A DNA stretch of 64,000 bases, from positions 288,900 to 352,899 of the forward strand of contig CAZBCG010000002.1 in NCBI GenBank assembly GCA_964490705.1, given 5' to 3'. Made by a program: the position numbers and the translations under genes. The stretch's first letter is position 1, and every line of letters starts with the position of its first letter. This stretch comes from Fodinibius sp964490705. GTDB taxonomy: Bacteria > Bacteroidota > Rhodothermia > Balneolales > Balneolaceae. Shown here piece by piece: positions 17,220-25,918 of this stretch. The notes under the pieces were generated by a model. That model ran no database searches, was not told where the DNA came from, and was given only the letters and a program-made list of their open reading frames with translations.

Positions 17220-19097
17220 TTAATAACCTTGATTCTGGATCAAGTTGGGATTGGAGTTAATATCAGAAGCGGGAATAGGATAAACGTTATATTGCTCGTT
17301 AGTAGATTCGCCGTTCTGGCTTTGTCCTTTCCAAGACCAGTTGTAATCAGATCCGGTAAACTGTCCGAATCGAATGAGGTCTGTCCGACGGTGGCCTTCC
17401 CAGTAGAGTTCACGAGCTCGTTCGTCAAGGATAAATTGAAGATCTAACTCAGAGGAGTTGATATTCATGGAACTGTTACCAAAAGCTCGCTCTCTGAGAT
17501 CATTGACGAGCGTAGTCGCTTTGTTCATGTCGCCGGAACTTCCACGAAGAGTTGCCTCAGCATACATCAAATAGACATCTGCTAAGCGGAACATGGGGAA
17601 GTCGATATCGACGAACACAGGATCGGATCCATCTTGACCACTGGACGTGATATTTTTCCATTTTGAGATGGCGTATCCGTTGGTAAATTCAGCTAACTCC
17701 GGAATTTCTATGTCTTGGCCATCCGTATAAAAAGTATTACGGCTATCGACCTGTTCCATAGAATACGTCATGTTGTTGAAATCAACATTGAATTCATAAA
17801 GTCCCATCTGATCAACGGTAATATTAGCGCCGGGTTGCTCCAGCGTGCCATCGCCATTATTATCGCCATACCAGTTACCTTGTTCGTGAAACTGGATTTC
17901 ACTGGCCCCATTTATATAAACATACCCGGTGTAAACACGGTTATTATTTTCTGAGACGAGGGGTGGAGCATCACCCGGTGTCCAGTCGCTGCCATAACCG
18001 CTGGCGGCCTGGTAGTTGCCGGGGACGTACATTTCATCATTGTTGCCCGGGTTCTCTGTAGTTGTCCCCTCGTAGGAGAACTTATCCACAAATTGTGGGG
18101 TTGCACGGTGGCCCGCCCAAGCTTCGCCGGTACCAAAGTTGGCTGAATTCATATTTCCGCCAATTGCAGCATGGTGGATAAAGGTTGTACCGCCATAGGT
18201 TTGGATGTTCTTTCCATCAAAGGCAATGGGGAAGATAATGCCATCGGCGGTGTGATTGTCGGCTAAGAATAAATCCCCATAGTTGTCCTCAAGGTTATAT
18301 CCACCCTGATCAATAACCTTGTTGGCATAGGTGATGGCTTCATCATAGTGAGGTTCGCCGATATAGACCTCTGCATTAAGGTAGAGCTTGGTAAGAAGAG
18401 TCCAGGCCGCTGCCTTATCTGCACGGGCGTACTCGTTCTGCTGTGGAGCCGGCAGTTCACTTTCAATGGCGATCAGTTCACTTTCGATATAATTAAAAAC
18501 GGAATCGGCACTTGCAGGCTGTGGCTGAAAAGCACCGACATCGTCACCTTCAGTAACAAATGGAACGCCACCACCATAGTGGTCGATGGCATGCCAGTAA
18601 CTCAGGGCACGAAGGAAACGGGCTTCGGCTAAATAGGCCTGAACCGTAGAGTTATTATTTCCTTGTGCGTTACGGACAAACTCATTGGCCAATGAAATTT
18701 CGTAGAAGATGCGGCTGTACAAGCCCATCACGAAATCATTGGAAGCCGTCCAGTTTTGATAATTAAATGATGGCAAGCCGGGATCGTTCCATCCTACGAC
18801 TGCCTCATCAGAGGGAAGTTCCTGGTGAACCCAGAGTTGACGAAGGTAGCTTGAAAACCCTTCATCAATACCCTGAATGTCGGGGTTACCTGCAGGCCCT
18901 TGCTGACCTGTAGTAGCATAACCGGCGTATAGCTTCGCTAACACCTGTCGATAGTCTTCAGGTGTTTCATAAACAGATGCGGAGGTTACTACGTCGTCAT
19001 CGATTGGAGATGTATTTAAATTATCCGTACACGAGACCGTAGCCGCAACCAATACCGCTAGTAGTACAAAAGCTGATATTTTAAAGTAGTTAAACAT
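17220..19097 (-). CDS. susD: SusD/RagB-family lipoprotein with an inserted SusE-type module
   Basis: The protein has 625 residues with a lipoprotein signal ending ATVSC (C23). The N-terminal TPR-like SusD core is clear: residues 40-300 include ARFLRALSYWHAIDHYGG and an ADKAAAWTLLTKLYLNAEVY helix pair. The C-terminal SusD block (about 453-625) has FRLADVYLMYAEA and ELYWEGHRRTDLIRFG. Between them, at about 350-452, sits a stretch not usual for SusD: MYVPGNYQAAS, WTPGDAPPL, TGYVYINGAS, DGTLEQPGANI and FNNMTYSME. It matches the SusE module encoded 0.5 kb downstream, strand by strand. Without it the protein would be about 525 residues, the normal size. Role: the starch-binding lid of the SusC transporter. 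It begins 25 nt after susC. Confidence 0.88.
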   Translation of the reverse strand: MFNYFKISAFVLLAVLVAATVSCTDNLNTSPIDDDVVTSASVYETPEDYRQVLAKLYAGYATTGQQGPAGNPDIQGIDEGFSSYLRQLWVHQELPSDEAVVGWNDPGLPSFNYQNWTASNDFVMGLYSRIFYEISLANEFVRNAQGNNNSTVQAYLAEARFLRALSYWHAIDHYGGGVPFVTEGDDVGAFQPQPASADSVFNYIESELIAIESELPAPQQNEYARADKAAAWTLLTKLYLNAEVYIGEPHYDEAITYANKVIDQGGYNLEDNYGDLFLADNHTADGIIFPIAFDGKNIQTYGGTTFIHHAAIGGNMNSANFGTGEAWAGHRATPQFVDKFSYEGTTTENPGNNDEMYVPGNYQAASGYGSDWTPGDAPPLVSENNNRVYTGYVYINGASEIQFHEQGNWYGDNNGDGTLEQPGANITVDQMGLYEFNVDFNNMTYSMEQVDSRNTFYTDGQDIEIPELAEFTNGYAISKWKNITSSGQDGSDPVFVDIDFPMFRLADVYLMYAEATLRGSSGDMNKATTLVNDLRERAFGNSSMNINSSELDLQFILDERARELYWEGHRRTDLIRFGQFTGSDYNWSWKGQSQNGESTNEQYNVYPIPASDINSNPNLIQNQGY

Positions 19098-19122
19098 AAT
19101 CTTGAGACTTAAGAAATTTCAA

Positions 19123-22098
19123 TTAGAAGTTTAGGCTTAATCCAAGGATGAAGGTGCGTGGTCTCGGATAAACGTTGTTGTCGATTCCACCAAAGACCTC
19201 AGGATCGAGCCCACTGTAATCAGTAATCACAAAGGCATTTTGAACAGTTGCCGAGACTCGTAGTGATTGTACTTGATTAAATAGGTCGTTAAAGGTATAT
19301 CCTACCGAAATGTTATCCATTCTTATGAATGATGCATCTTCGATGTAATGATCTGACATGTATTGCGCATTGTTGAATTGGATATCATTAATTGCTGACA
19401 TCGAATTATTTAAATAACCCTGGGTGTTGTACATAAAGTTGTACACCGTATTATTTGATGCCACATTGTTGTAAACGTAATTACCAACGTTTGCGCGTGC
19501 CGAAAATGAGGCGTCCCAGCTTTTATATTCGAACCGGGATGAAAGCCCAAATGTGAAGTCCGGCGATGGGCTCTTGTATCGGTATTTATCGTCCGCTGTT
19601 ATCTGACCATCATCATTTTTATCAACATAGACGCCTTCTAAAGGATTCCCATTCTCGTCATACACTTGCTCATAAACGAAGAAGGAACTTCGTGGATGCC
19701 CAACGCTATGGATTTGGATAGTATTACCAACACCACCAGAAATACCACCTGTTTCAACACCGATGTAATCTTCGGAATTGACGGTGGTTAATTTAGTAAT
19801 CTCATCTTTGGTGTGTGAGGCGTTGAAGCCAATTTGCAGGTACGAGTCTTCGGTTGAGATAACACGACCAGTAATATCAAACTCAAATCCTCTAACTTCT
19901 AGCGAGCCGATGTTTGAGAGTATTCGGTTAGTAAAGTTTGATCCAGCCGGTACCGGAATAACGTTAAGCAAATCATTGGTTTCCCGATAATAGGCTTCAA
20001 CAGAACCGAATAGGCGATCGTTAAAGAATCCATAATCAAGGGCAATATTGTAAGTAGTTGTTTCCTCCCATTTGAGGTTTGCATTGTAACCTTCGGGCCG
20101 CAAGGTTGTCACAAACTCATTACCAAACTGGTATCGGGCAGTGGGTTCGCTAAAGGTATATTGAGGCAGGTAAGGATAATTACCCTGTCCAATACGCTGT
20201 TGGCCTGTAACTCCATATCCTAACCGGAGTTTCAATTTCGACACGTCATCCATTCCAGAGAGGAAGGATTCTTCGTGGATTTTCCAAGCCAGAGCTGCAG
20301 AAGGGAAGAGTCCCCAGCGGTTGTCTTCAGAAAATCGCGATGTTCCGTCTTGGCGCAGCGTTGCAGTGAGCAAATACTTGTCGTTGTAGGTGTAATTTGC
20401 TCGACCAAAGAAGGAAACAATGTAATGTTCCGTTTTAAAGTCTGTATTTGCAGTCGTGTCCTGAACTACATCCAAGTTGTAATTTGTGGATAAGTTGGAA
20501 CTCTGCTCGTAGTGATGCTCCCAAGAATAGCCGGCCGTGACATCCAGCGTACTATTTATAGAGGAAAGATCGTTTTTATAGTTCACATAGAAATCCAGCA
20601 GCTCATTCTCTTTTTCCTGAGTGTATTCGGTACGTACGCCATTTGGGCTGTTGGGACCGCTATACTGAAAGGCCGCATTGGCTGGAACTTCATAGGTTCC
20701 GTCGCCAACCTGCGAATAATCATATCCCAATTTGAGTACCGCATTCAGATTAGAAACAAAGGGGAGCGAGTAATCAAACTGCACATTACCGATTGACCGG
20801 TACACGGTGGATTGGTCGTTGGTTTGTTGCAAAAGTGCCATCGGGTTGGAGGTAGCTATCGAAATTGGATTCCCATTTTGCTGAGTCCAGGTAAAGTAAT
20901 CGCCATATGGATTGTCATCAACGCTAACCGGTTGCGTAGGATCAAATGTAACCGCAGATCCAATAGCTCCGCGATTAGCAAACCGGTTATCTACTTTCAT
21001 GCCTTTGAGGTTGAGATCTACGTTTAGCTGATCATCAAAGAACGACGGATTCACAGCAATAGATCCTGTAAAACGATTCATTTCTGACGTCTTAAGAATT
21101 CCCCCGTTACCGGAAAACCCAAGTGAAACGCGATAGGGCAGGTTACTGACCGATCCCGTAAGGCTCAAGTTATGATCCTGGCTAAACGCATCCTGGTAAA
21201 TTTGATCCTGCCAGTTTGTATTTGATTCTCCGAGCAATTGGCTGGCTCCTGGTAGTAATTGATTTTCTACAACTGTTCTAAACTCATCCGCAGAAAGTAC
21301 ATCGACCTGCTTGCTGCGTGTTTGATACGAAGCCTTGCCTGTATAGCTGAGATCAAAAGACTGCCCCTGACTGCCGCGCTTAGTGGTAATCAGTACAACA
21401 CCATTCGAAGCACGAGAACCGTAAATAGCCGTGGCAGAAGCGTCTTTCAGTATCGAGATCGACTCGATGTCATTGGGATTGATGGTGTTAAGCGGATTTC
21501 TCATCCCCGAAACGCCGCCGCCATCTAGTGGTACACCGTCAATCACATAAAGGGGATCGTTACTTGCCGAGAGGGAGGATCCTCCGCGAATGCGGATGGT
21601 TGTTCCGCTGCCCGGGGCTCCATCATTCGAGGTAACGGTAACACCGGCAGCTTTACCCTGGAACAGTTCACCGGGATTCGTGATTGCTCCTTCATTAAAA
21701 TCTTCGGAGCTGACAGCCGATACGGATCCGGTATTGTCATCGACATTTTGTGTACCGTATCCGATAACAACAACGTCTTCGAGTTGTTGGATATCTGGTG
21801 ACAGACTAACATCGATGGTTGAGCGACCGTCAACCGGTATTTCCTGTTTAATATATCCCACAAAAGAATACACGAGTGTATCTTGTGCAGAAGGGACAGT
21901 TAAAGAATAGTCGCCGCTTCCATCGGTAGAAGTTCCTTGGGTGGGCGTTCCTTTAACTGTAACATTTACTCCTGGCAACACTTCGTCGGTTTCAGCATCG
22001 GTTACGGTACCAGAAACGGTAACCTGTTGAGCTAAACCGGGAAGTGCTAACCCCAATATGAGACATGACGTAATAAGTAACTTTTTTATAGGTATCAT
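19123..22098 (-). CDS. susC: SusC/RagA-family TonB-dependent outer-membrane transporter
   Basis: The protein has 991 residues from the chosen ATG. A signal peptide (about 1-23, ending GLAQQ) is followed by a carboxypeptidase-D-like regulatory domain (about 25-105). The TonB-box region is LEDVVVIGYGTQ, the plug carries the SusC signature LKDASATAIYGSRASNGVV, and a 22-strand barrel follows to the end. An upstream in-frame start at 22146 would prepend 16 polar residues before a perfect signal peptide, so I reject it. The protein imports maltodextrins across the outer membrane with energy from TonB, capped by the SusD lid. It leads the susCDE operon, with a 500-base leader region and a candidate LacI-type operator. 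Confidence 0.92.
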   Translation of the reverse strand: MIPIKKLLITSCLILGLALPGLAQQVTVSGTVTDAETDEVLPGVNVTVKGTPTQGTSTDGSGDYSLTVPSAQDTLVYSFVGYIKQEIPVDGRSTIDVSLSPDIQQLEDVVVIGYGTQNVDDNTGSVSAVSSEDFNEGAITNPGELFQGKAAGVTVTSNDGAPGSGTTIRIRGGSSLSASNDPLYVIDGVPLDGGGVSGMRNPLNTINPNDIESISILKDASATAIYGSRASNGVVLITTKRGSQGQSFDLSYTGKASYQTRSKQVDVLSADEFRTVVENQLLPGASQLLGESNTNWQDQIYQDAFSQDHNLSLTGSVSNLPYRVSLGFSGNGGILKTSEMNRFTGSIAVNPSFFDDQLNVDLNLKGMKVDNRFANRGAIGSAVTFDPTQPVSVDDNPYGDYFTWTQQNGNPISIATSNPMALLQQTNDQSTVYRSIGNVQFDYSLPFVSNLNAVLKLGYDYSQVGDGTYEVPANAAFQYSGPNSPNGVRTEYTQEKENELLDFYVNYKNDLSSINSTLDVTAGYSWEHHYEQSSNLSTNYNLDVVQDTTANTDFKTEHYIVSFFGRANYTYNDKYLLTATLRQDGTSRFSEDNRWGLFPSAALAWKIHEESFLSGMDDVSKLKLRLGYGVTGQQRIGQGNYPYLPQYTFSEPTARYQFGNEFVTTLRPEGYNANLKWEETTTYNIALDYGFFNDRLFGSVEAYYRETNDLLNVIPVPAGSNFTNRILSNIGSLEVRGFEFDITGRVISTEDSYLQIGFNASHTKDEITKLTTVNSEDYIGVETGGISGGVGNTIQIHSVGHPRSSFFVYEQVYDENGNPLEGVYVDKNDDGQITADDKYRYKSPSPDFTFGLSSRFEYKSWDASFSARANVGNYVYNNVASNNTVYNFMYNTQGYLNNSMSAINDIQFNNAQYMSDHYIEDASFIRMDNISVGYTFNDLFNQVQSLRVSATVQNAFVITDYSGLDPEVFGGIDNNVYPRPRTFILGLSLNF

Positions 22099-22601
22099 AG
22101 AGTTGAGTTTAGGATTTGGATGATAAATACTGGCATCCACCCACATATTAGGAAAGATGCTTTTGAGATCACTTGCTGATTAGACTCTTTGCTGTTTACC
22201 TGCAATATTTTCACCGAATTTGTGAAGAGAGCGCAACGTTTTGTTATTAGCCGTTGGCCTGCTGACAGTCATTAAAGTTGCTTAATCTTACGTTAAAGCG
22301 TTTTTGTTCGGATGCAATTTGTTTTGAAATAAACCATGACCCTCAGCCGATTCGAAAGCACAAATGTAAGCGCTTTCATTTTGTACATATCTAACAATTT
22401 AAATACTAATATTCAAGCTTCATCTGGGAATTTTGGATAGAAGTTTTGCACGAGAGAAAAATATTTTCTCTCAACTTTTTCATTTTACAGGAAAGACTGA
22501 AAAAGGAGAAATATTTTTTGGCATTATCTCTCCAAATGAAATTATTGATGATGATAATCAGTTAACAAATTGAATAGGAAAAACAAGGTCACAGTTACTA
22601 A
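22099..22601. other. Divergent intergenic region upstream of susC and the AAA+ gene
   Basis: About 500 AT-rich bases with no plausible gene separate the two divergent genes. It contains the operator/promoter candidate at 22361-22378, which would give susC a leader of roughly 250 nt. The half nearer the AAA+ gene is very AT-rich and has no element I can name. Confidence 0.6.
22361..22378 (-). promoter_or_regulatory. Candidate susC promoter -7 element overlapping a LacI-type operator
   Basis: TGTAAGCGCTTTCA at 22365-22378 fits the catabolite/LacI-family operator consensus TGnAAnCGnnnnCA and has a palindromic AAGCGCTT core. On the minus strand TACATTTG (22368-22361) fits the Bacteroidota -7 consensus TAnnTTTG and overlaps the operator by four bases. 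No TTTG -33 element lies at the ideal distance; the nearest TTG is 26 nt upstream. A bound repressor here would block susC transcription. Confidence 0.5.
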
Positions 22602-24107
22602 ATGAGTCAGCTTTACAAATCAGTAAAAACGCTAGGTGCTCTAAAAAAATCTAATTGGGAATCGGTTTCAGTAAAAGAGGAAATCCGGCGGAATCTTATT
22701 TCTAAAATTCGTTCGGGAGAAACGCTTTTCCCCGATATCAAAGGATATGACAAATCGGTGATCCCACAGTTGCAGCATGCGCTGTTGGCCAAGCATGACA
22801 TAATATTATTGGGGCTCAGGGGACAGGCCAAGACCAAGATTTTGCGACAGCTCGTTTCTTTTCTGGATGAATATATGCCAATCGTTGAAGGGTCTGAAAT
22901 TAATGACGATCCGCTCAATCCGGTTTCCAAACAGGCACGGGAGCTCATTGAAGAGCAGGGCGATGAAACGCCGATCCGCTGGATTCACCGCAGCCAGCGC
23001 TATGGCGAAAAGCTGGCAACGCCAGATACTGCCGTGGCCGATCTTATAGGAGATATTGATCCGATTAAAGCGGCAGCCGAAAAGCTGACTCTGGCCAATG
23101 AAAATGTCATCAACTTTGGATTGGTACCCCGGACCAATCGCGGAATTTTTGCGATCAATGAACTACCTGACTTACAGCCGCGTATCCAGGTGGCGCTGCT
23201 TAATATCATGCAGGAGCGCGATATCCAGATTCGAGGTTTTAATGTGCGCATTCCGCTGGATGTGGCGATGGTGTTTTCGGCCAATCCCGAAGACTACACT
23301 AATCGTGGAAATATAATTACGCCGCTCAAAGATCGTATCGACTCTCAGATTCTCACCCATTATCCGCGTGAAATCGAAGTGGGCATGGAAATTACCCAGC
23401 AGGAAGCGTGGATATCCCGCAACGGTGATGTGCAGGTGACGGTGCCCAAACTACTGAAAGAGCTGCTCGAGGAAGTTGCTTTCGAGGCACGATCATCAGA
23501 ATATATTGATCAGAAAAGTGGGGTTTCTACGCGAATGACGATTACGGCAATGGAGCAGCTTATTTCTGCCGCCGAAAGACGTGCGATTGTGAATGGAGAA
23601 TCGTCAACGGTTGCACGCATCACGGATGTGTTTCATATGATCCCTGCGTTGACCGGCAAGCTCGAACTGGTGTATGAAGGCGAACAGGAGGGAGCGATCA
23701 ACGTGGCAAAGCATATCATTGGCAAAGCGATCAAAAAGACGTTTGCCAAGCACTTCCCAGATCCTGAAGAACAGAAAAAGCAGGATGATGAAAGCGTGTA
23801 TAAACCCATTTTGGACTGGTTTACTGATGGCAATACGCTGGATCTCACCGATAATCTCAGTCGTCAACAATACGAAGAGGCGCTTAAGCAAATTCCCGGC
23901 TTGGCGGCCGTAACGGAAGAGCATTTCGATGTCGAAGATGATGAAAATAAATTAGTGCTAATGGATTTTGTGATCGAGGCGCTGCATCAACACTCCATGC
24001 TGGGCAAAGAGGATATGGATGACCGACGTTCGTATTCTGATATGCTTGGCAGTATGCTTGGATCGATGGACGATCTGGATGATTATGAGGATTTCGACCA
24101 GGGATAA
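22602..24107 (+). CDS. MoxR/magnesium-chelatase-like AAA+ ATPase
   Basis: This 501-residue cytoplasmic protein has an AAA+ core at about 40-340 and an acidic C-terminal tail (DDLDDYEDFDQG). The P-loop reads GLRGQAKTK (71-79), where the usual second-to-last Gly is Ala. The Walker B region reads GIFAINELPDL, with N186-E187 where DE is normal. SANPEDYTNRGNIITPLKDRID is the sensor/arginine-finger stretch shared with ChlI/BchI and MoxR proteins. This subgroup often works with a von Willebrand A partner, but none is adjacent here; the next gene is L31. Function is unknown. The altered motifs run along the protein without frameshift, so this is a conserved variant and not a broken gene. Confidence 0.75.
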   Translation: MSQLYKSVKTLGALKKSNWESVSVKEEIRRNLISKIRSGETLFPDIKGYDKSVIPQLQHALLAKHDIILLGLRGQAKTKILRQLVSFLDEYMPIVEGSEINDDPLNPVSKQARELIEEQGDETPIRWIHRSQRYGEKLATPDTAVADLIGDIDPIKAAAEKLTLANENVINFGLVPRTNRGIFAINELPDLQPRIQVALLNIMQERDIQIRGFNVRIPLDVAMVFSANPEDYTNRGNIITPLKDRIDSQILTHYPREIEVGMEITQQEAWISRNGDVQVTVPKLLKELLEEVAFEARSSEYIDQKSGVSTRMTITAMEQLISAAERRAIVNGESSTVARITDVFHMIPALTGKLELVYEGEQEGAINVAKHIIGKAIKKTFAKHFPDPEEQKKQDDESVYKPILDWFTDGNTLDLTDNLSRQQYEEALKQIPGLAAVTEEHFDVEDDENKLVLMDFVIEALHQHSMLGKEDMDDRRSYSDMLGSMLGSMDDLDDYEDFDQG

Positions 24108-24110
24108 TCG

Positions 24111-24139
24111 TTGCAAATAGATAATGAAAATCTTATATT
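24111..24139 (+). promoter_or_regulatory. Sigma-70-like promoter for L31
   Basis: TTGCAA and TATATT are separated by exactly 17 bases and lie 41 nt upstream of the L31 start, immediately after the AAA+ gene stop. It is a good match to the housekeeping consensus. Confidence 0.5.
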
Positions 24140-24179
24140 CACCAACTGAATTTAAGCAACAAAGAAACTTATTGATCCC

Positions 24180-24398
24180 ATGAAAAAAGGAATTCACCCA
24201 GAATACAACGAAATTACGGTCGTGATGAGCGACGGTACGGAGTTTAAAACCCGAAGTACCATCGATACCGAAGATGGCGTTTATCGCAGCGAAGTTGATT
24301 CTAAAAACCATCCGTTTTACACCGGTAACATGAACTTCCAGAAAAAGGCTGGTCGTATTGATCGCTTTAAGAAGCGTTACGGACAAAGCGACGATTAG
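24180..24398 (+). CDS. rpmE: 50S ribosomal protein L31, zinc-free form
   Basis: The 72-residue protein follows the L31 pattern MKKGIHPEY, RSTI, HPFYTG and GRIDRFKKRYG, ending in an acidic tail. It aligns to the type A protein but has none of the four zinc-binding cysteines, so it is the C-minus variant that does not need zinc. It binds the large ribosomal subunit near the central protuberance and bridges the subunits. It is a single-gene unit with its own promoter and a strong terminator. Confidence 0.93.
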   Translation: MKKGIHPEYNEITVVMSDGTEFKTRSTIDTEDGVYRSEVDSKNHPFYTGNMNFQKKAGRIDRFKKRYGQSDD

Positions 24399-24420
24399 TG
24401 TTTTTTGATTATCGAAATTG

Positions 24421-24456
24421 AGGATGCATTTCTCGTTGAGGTGCATCCTTTTTTTA
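24421..24456 (+). terminator. Terminator of the L31 gene
   Basis: AGGATGCA and TGCATCCT form a perfect stem around a 13-nt loop, followed by a run of seven T. It starts 22 nt after the stop codon. Confidence 0.85.
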
Positions 24457-24520
24457 TTATATAAAGCCTTTCTCATGTCGTCTTTTGTGCTTAGTATATT
24501 TGTAATCCAACCTTAATTTC

Positions 24521-25162
24521 ATGCAGATTCACAGCTTTACGGTAGGCCCCTTCGCTGAAAACACCTATTTGGTTACCAAAACCAAGGGGGAGCAGGCGCT
24601 TATCATAGATCCCGGATTTGTTGAGGATGCCGAGTTTGAAAAAGTGAAAGCAAAGATTCAAAATGATGATCTTTTGCTGCAGGCAGTTGTGTTAACTCAT
24701 GCCCATGTTGATCATGTGTTGGGGCTCCAAAAAGTGCTGGATGAGTTTGATGTACCGGTCTATCTGAGTGATAAGGATCGCTACCTCTGGAACAACTTCC
24801 CTTCACAGTCGGCGATGTTTGGTTTCCAGTCAGATGAGTTTTCGTTTGATCCCGAGCCCATTCCCATTCAGCCTGATTGGTCCATCGGTAACTTTTTGTT
24901 TGATGTGCGCTATACCCCCGGTCATGCTCCGGATCACGTTTCGCTGTACAGTAAAAGTGATGGTATCGTCATTGCCGGTGACGCGCTTTTTAAGGAAGGT
25001 ATAGGTCGAACGGATTTGTACAAAGGTGATCTCAATACCTTAGAGCAATCAATCCGCGAGCAGTTGTATCCGCTGCCTGACGATACGGTTGTGTATCCCG
25101 GTCATGGACCTAAGACGACAATTGGCCACGAAAAGCAGTCCAATCCATTTGTCAATGGATAA
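24521..25162 (+). CDS. MBL-fold metallo-hydrolase, glyoxalase II-like
   Basis: The protein has 213 residues. The metallo-beta-lactamase motif is THAHVDHVLG (HxHxDH), and further metal ligands lie in TPGHAPDHVS, AGDALF and YPGHGP. This compact form without the C-terminal helical domain of true glyoxalase II resembles YcbL-type thioester hydrolases. No signal peptide, so cytoplasmic. It converges on the TPR gene with a 13-base gap that contains part of a dispersed palindrome. The exact substrate is not visible in the sequence. Confidence 0.85.
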   Translation: MQIHSFTVGPFAENTYLVTKTKGEQALIIDPGFVEDAEFEKVKAKIQNDDLLLQAVVLTHAHVDHVLGLQKVLDEFDVPVYLSDKDRYLWNNFPSQSAMFGFQSDEFSFDPEPIPIQPDWSIGNFLFDVRYTPGHAPDHVSLYSKSDGIVIAGDALFKEGIGRTDLYKGDLNTLEQSIREQLYPLPDDTVVYPGHGPKTTIGHEKQSNPFVNG

Positions 25163-25173
25163 AACATTACCAA

Positions 25174-25201
25174 TGTCATCCTGAACTTGTTTCAGGATCT
25201 T
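25174..25201. repeat. Dispersed palindrome TGTCATCCTGAA...TTCAGGAT
   Basis: TGTCATCCTGAA starts at 25174. ATCCTGAA (25178-25185) and TTCAGGAT (25191-25198) form an 8-bp stem around CTTGT. The same arm occurs in the element at 6364-6489 and at 39325. Here the repeat supplies the last codons and the stop codon of the minus-strand TPR gene. Confidence 0.65.
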
Positions 25202-25835
25202 CATTTCCGTTCTCTTTTTCACTCTCTTCTTTCTCCTTTTTCAGTCGCTGAATTTGTTGGGAGTAGTGGTTACGCTTTTCTCGATTACGTTTTTTCAGTT
25301 GCTCGTACGTGCGAATAGCAGCATCTATTTTCCCTTGTCTTTCGTGGATATTCGCCAGGGTTTCAGAAACAATATCATCCACATCATCCGAGCTGGCTAA
25401 ATTGGATTTAGGTTCCTCGGATTCCGAACTGCCGGGCTTAATACGCTTTGATTCTATAGTGGAAAGCTTTTGGATAAGGTTATCGAGATTGAGTACTGGT
25501 CCGTGATCATCAGAAATTGGACCCTTCTTTTGAGAAGAGATCGAACCCTTGGGGGTCCATGCCTCAAAGGTGTTGGGGTGACTGAGATAGTAGTGCAGTT
25601 TTTCAAAAAATGGACTGCCGGGAGCAAACATGCGGGCTTTCAAGGCTTCTTCTACAGCCTGATCGTCCATCCCTTTCAGATGATAAAACCACGCCAGCAA
25701 AAAATGCCCCACAGCATCGGGACCTCGTTTCTTAAGCTGCTTTTTTAATCTTTTCGTGGCTTTAAGCGGATCATTATCATAATGTTCAGCATAAGAAGCG
25801 AGCGACTTTGGTATTTCAAACGGAAGTTGAGGCAT
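25176..25835 (-). CDS. TPR-containing protein
   Basis: The 219-residue protein has no signal peptide. A TPR-like helical block (about 35-85; GHFLLAWFYHLKGMDDQAVEEALKAR) is followed by a low-complexity middle, a second helix pair (about 155-185; IVSETLANIHERQGKIDAAIRTYEQL) and a highly charged Lys/Glu tail. The final residues NEDPETSSG and the stop codon come from a dispersed palindrome at 25174-25201. It lies 83 nt after the LptE-like gene on the same strand. Related organisms often keep a TPR protein near lptE and a sigma-54 activator, so a link to envelope assembly is possible. I cannot assign a function. Confidence 0.75.
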   Translation of the reverse strand: MPQLPFEIPKSLASYAEHYDNDPLKATKRLKKQLKKRGPDAVGHFLLAWFYHLKGMDDQAVEEALKARMFAPGSPFFEKLHYYLSHPNTFEAWTPKGSISSQKKGPISDDHGPVLNLDNLIQKLSTIESKRIKPGSSESEEPKSNLASSDDVDDIVSETLANIHERQGKIDAAIRTYEQLKKRNREKRNHYSQQIQRLKKEKEESEKENGNEDPETSSG

Positions 25836-25918
25836 TAATAATTGGTAAAAAGTTCCCGAGCAACGTTGCTGCTATTATACAAACAGAACATACTGCCAGT
25901 CAATATAAATTGGCAAAA

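Noticed and set aside
22099..22146. Longer N-terminus for SusC
   Set aside because: It would put 16 polar residues before an otherwise perfect signal peptide that starts at the ATG at 22098.
24180..24398. L31 as the long type B paralogue
   Set aside because: The insertion typical of type B is absent; the sequence aligns to type A without cysteines.
23958..24476. A 172-codon minus-strand frame across the AAA+ end, L31 and its terminator
   Set aside because: It would run through the L31 gene and a strong terminator; L31 is unmistakable on the plus strand.
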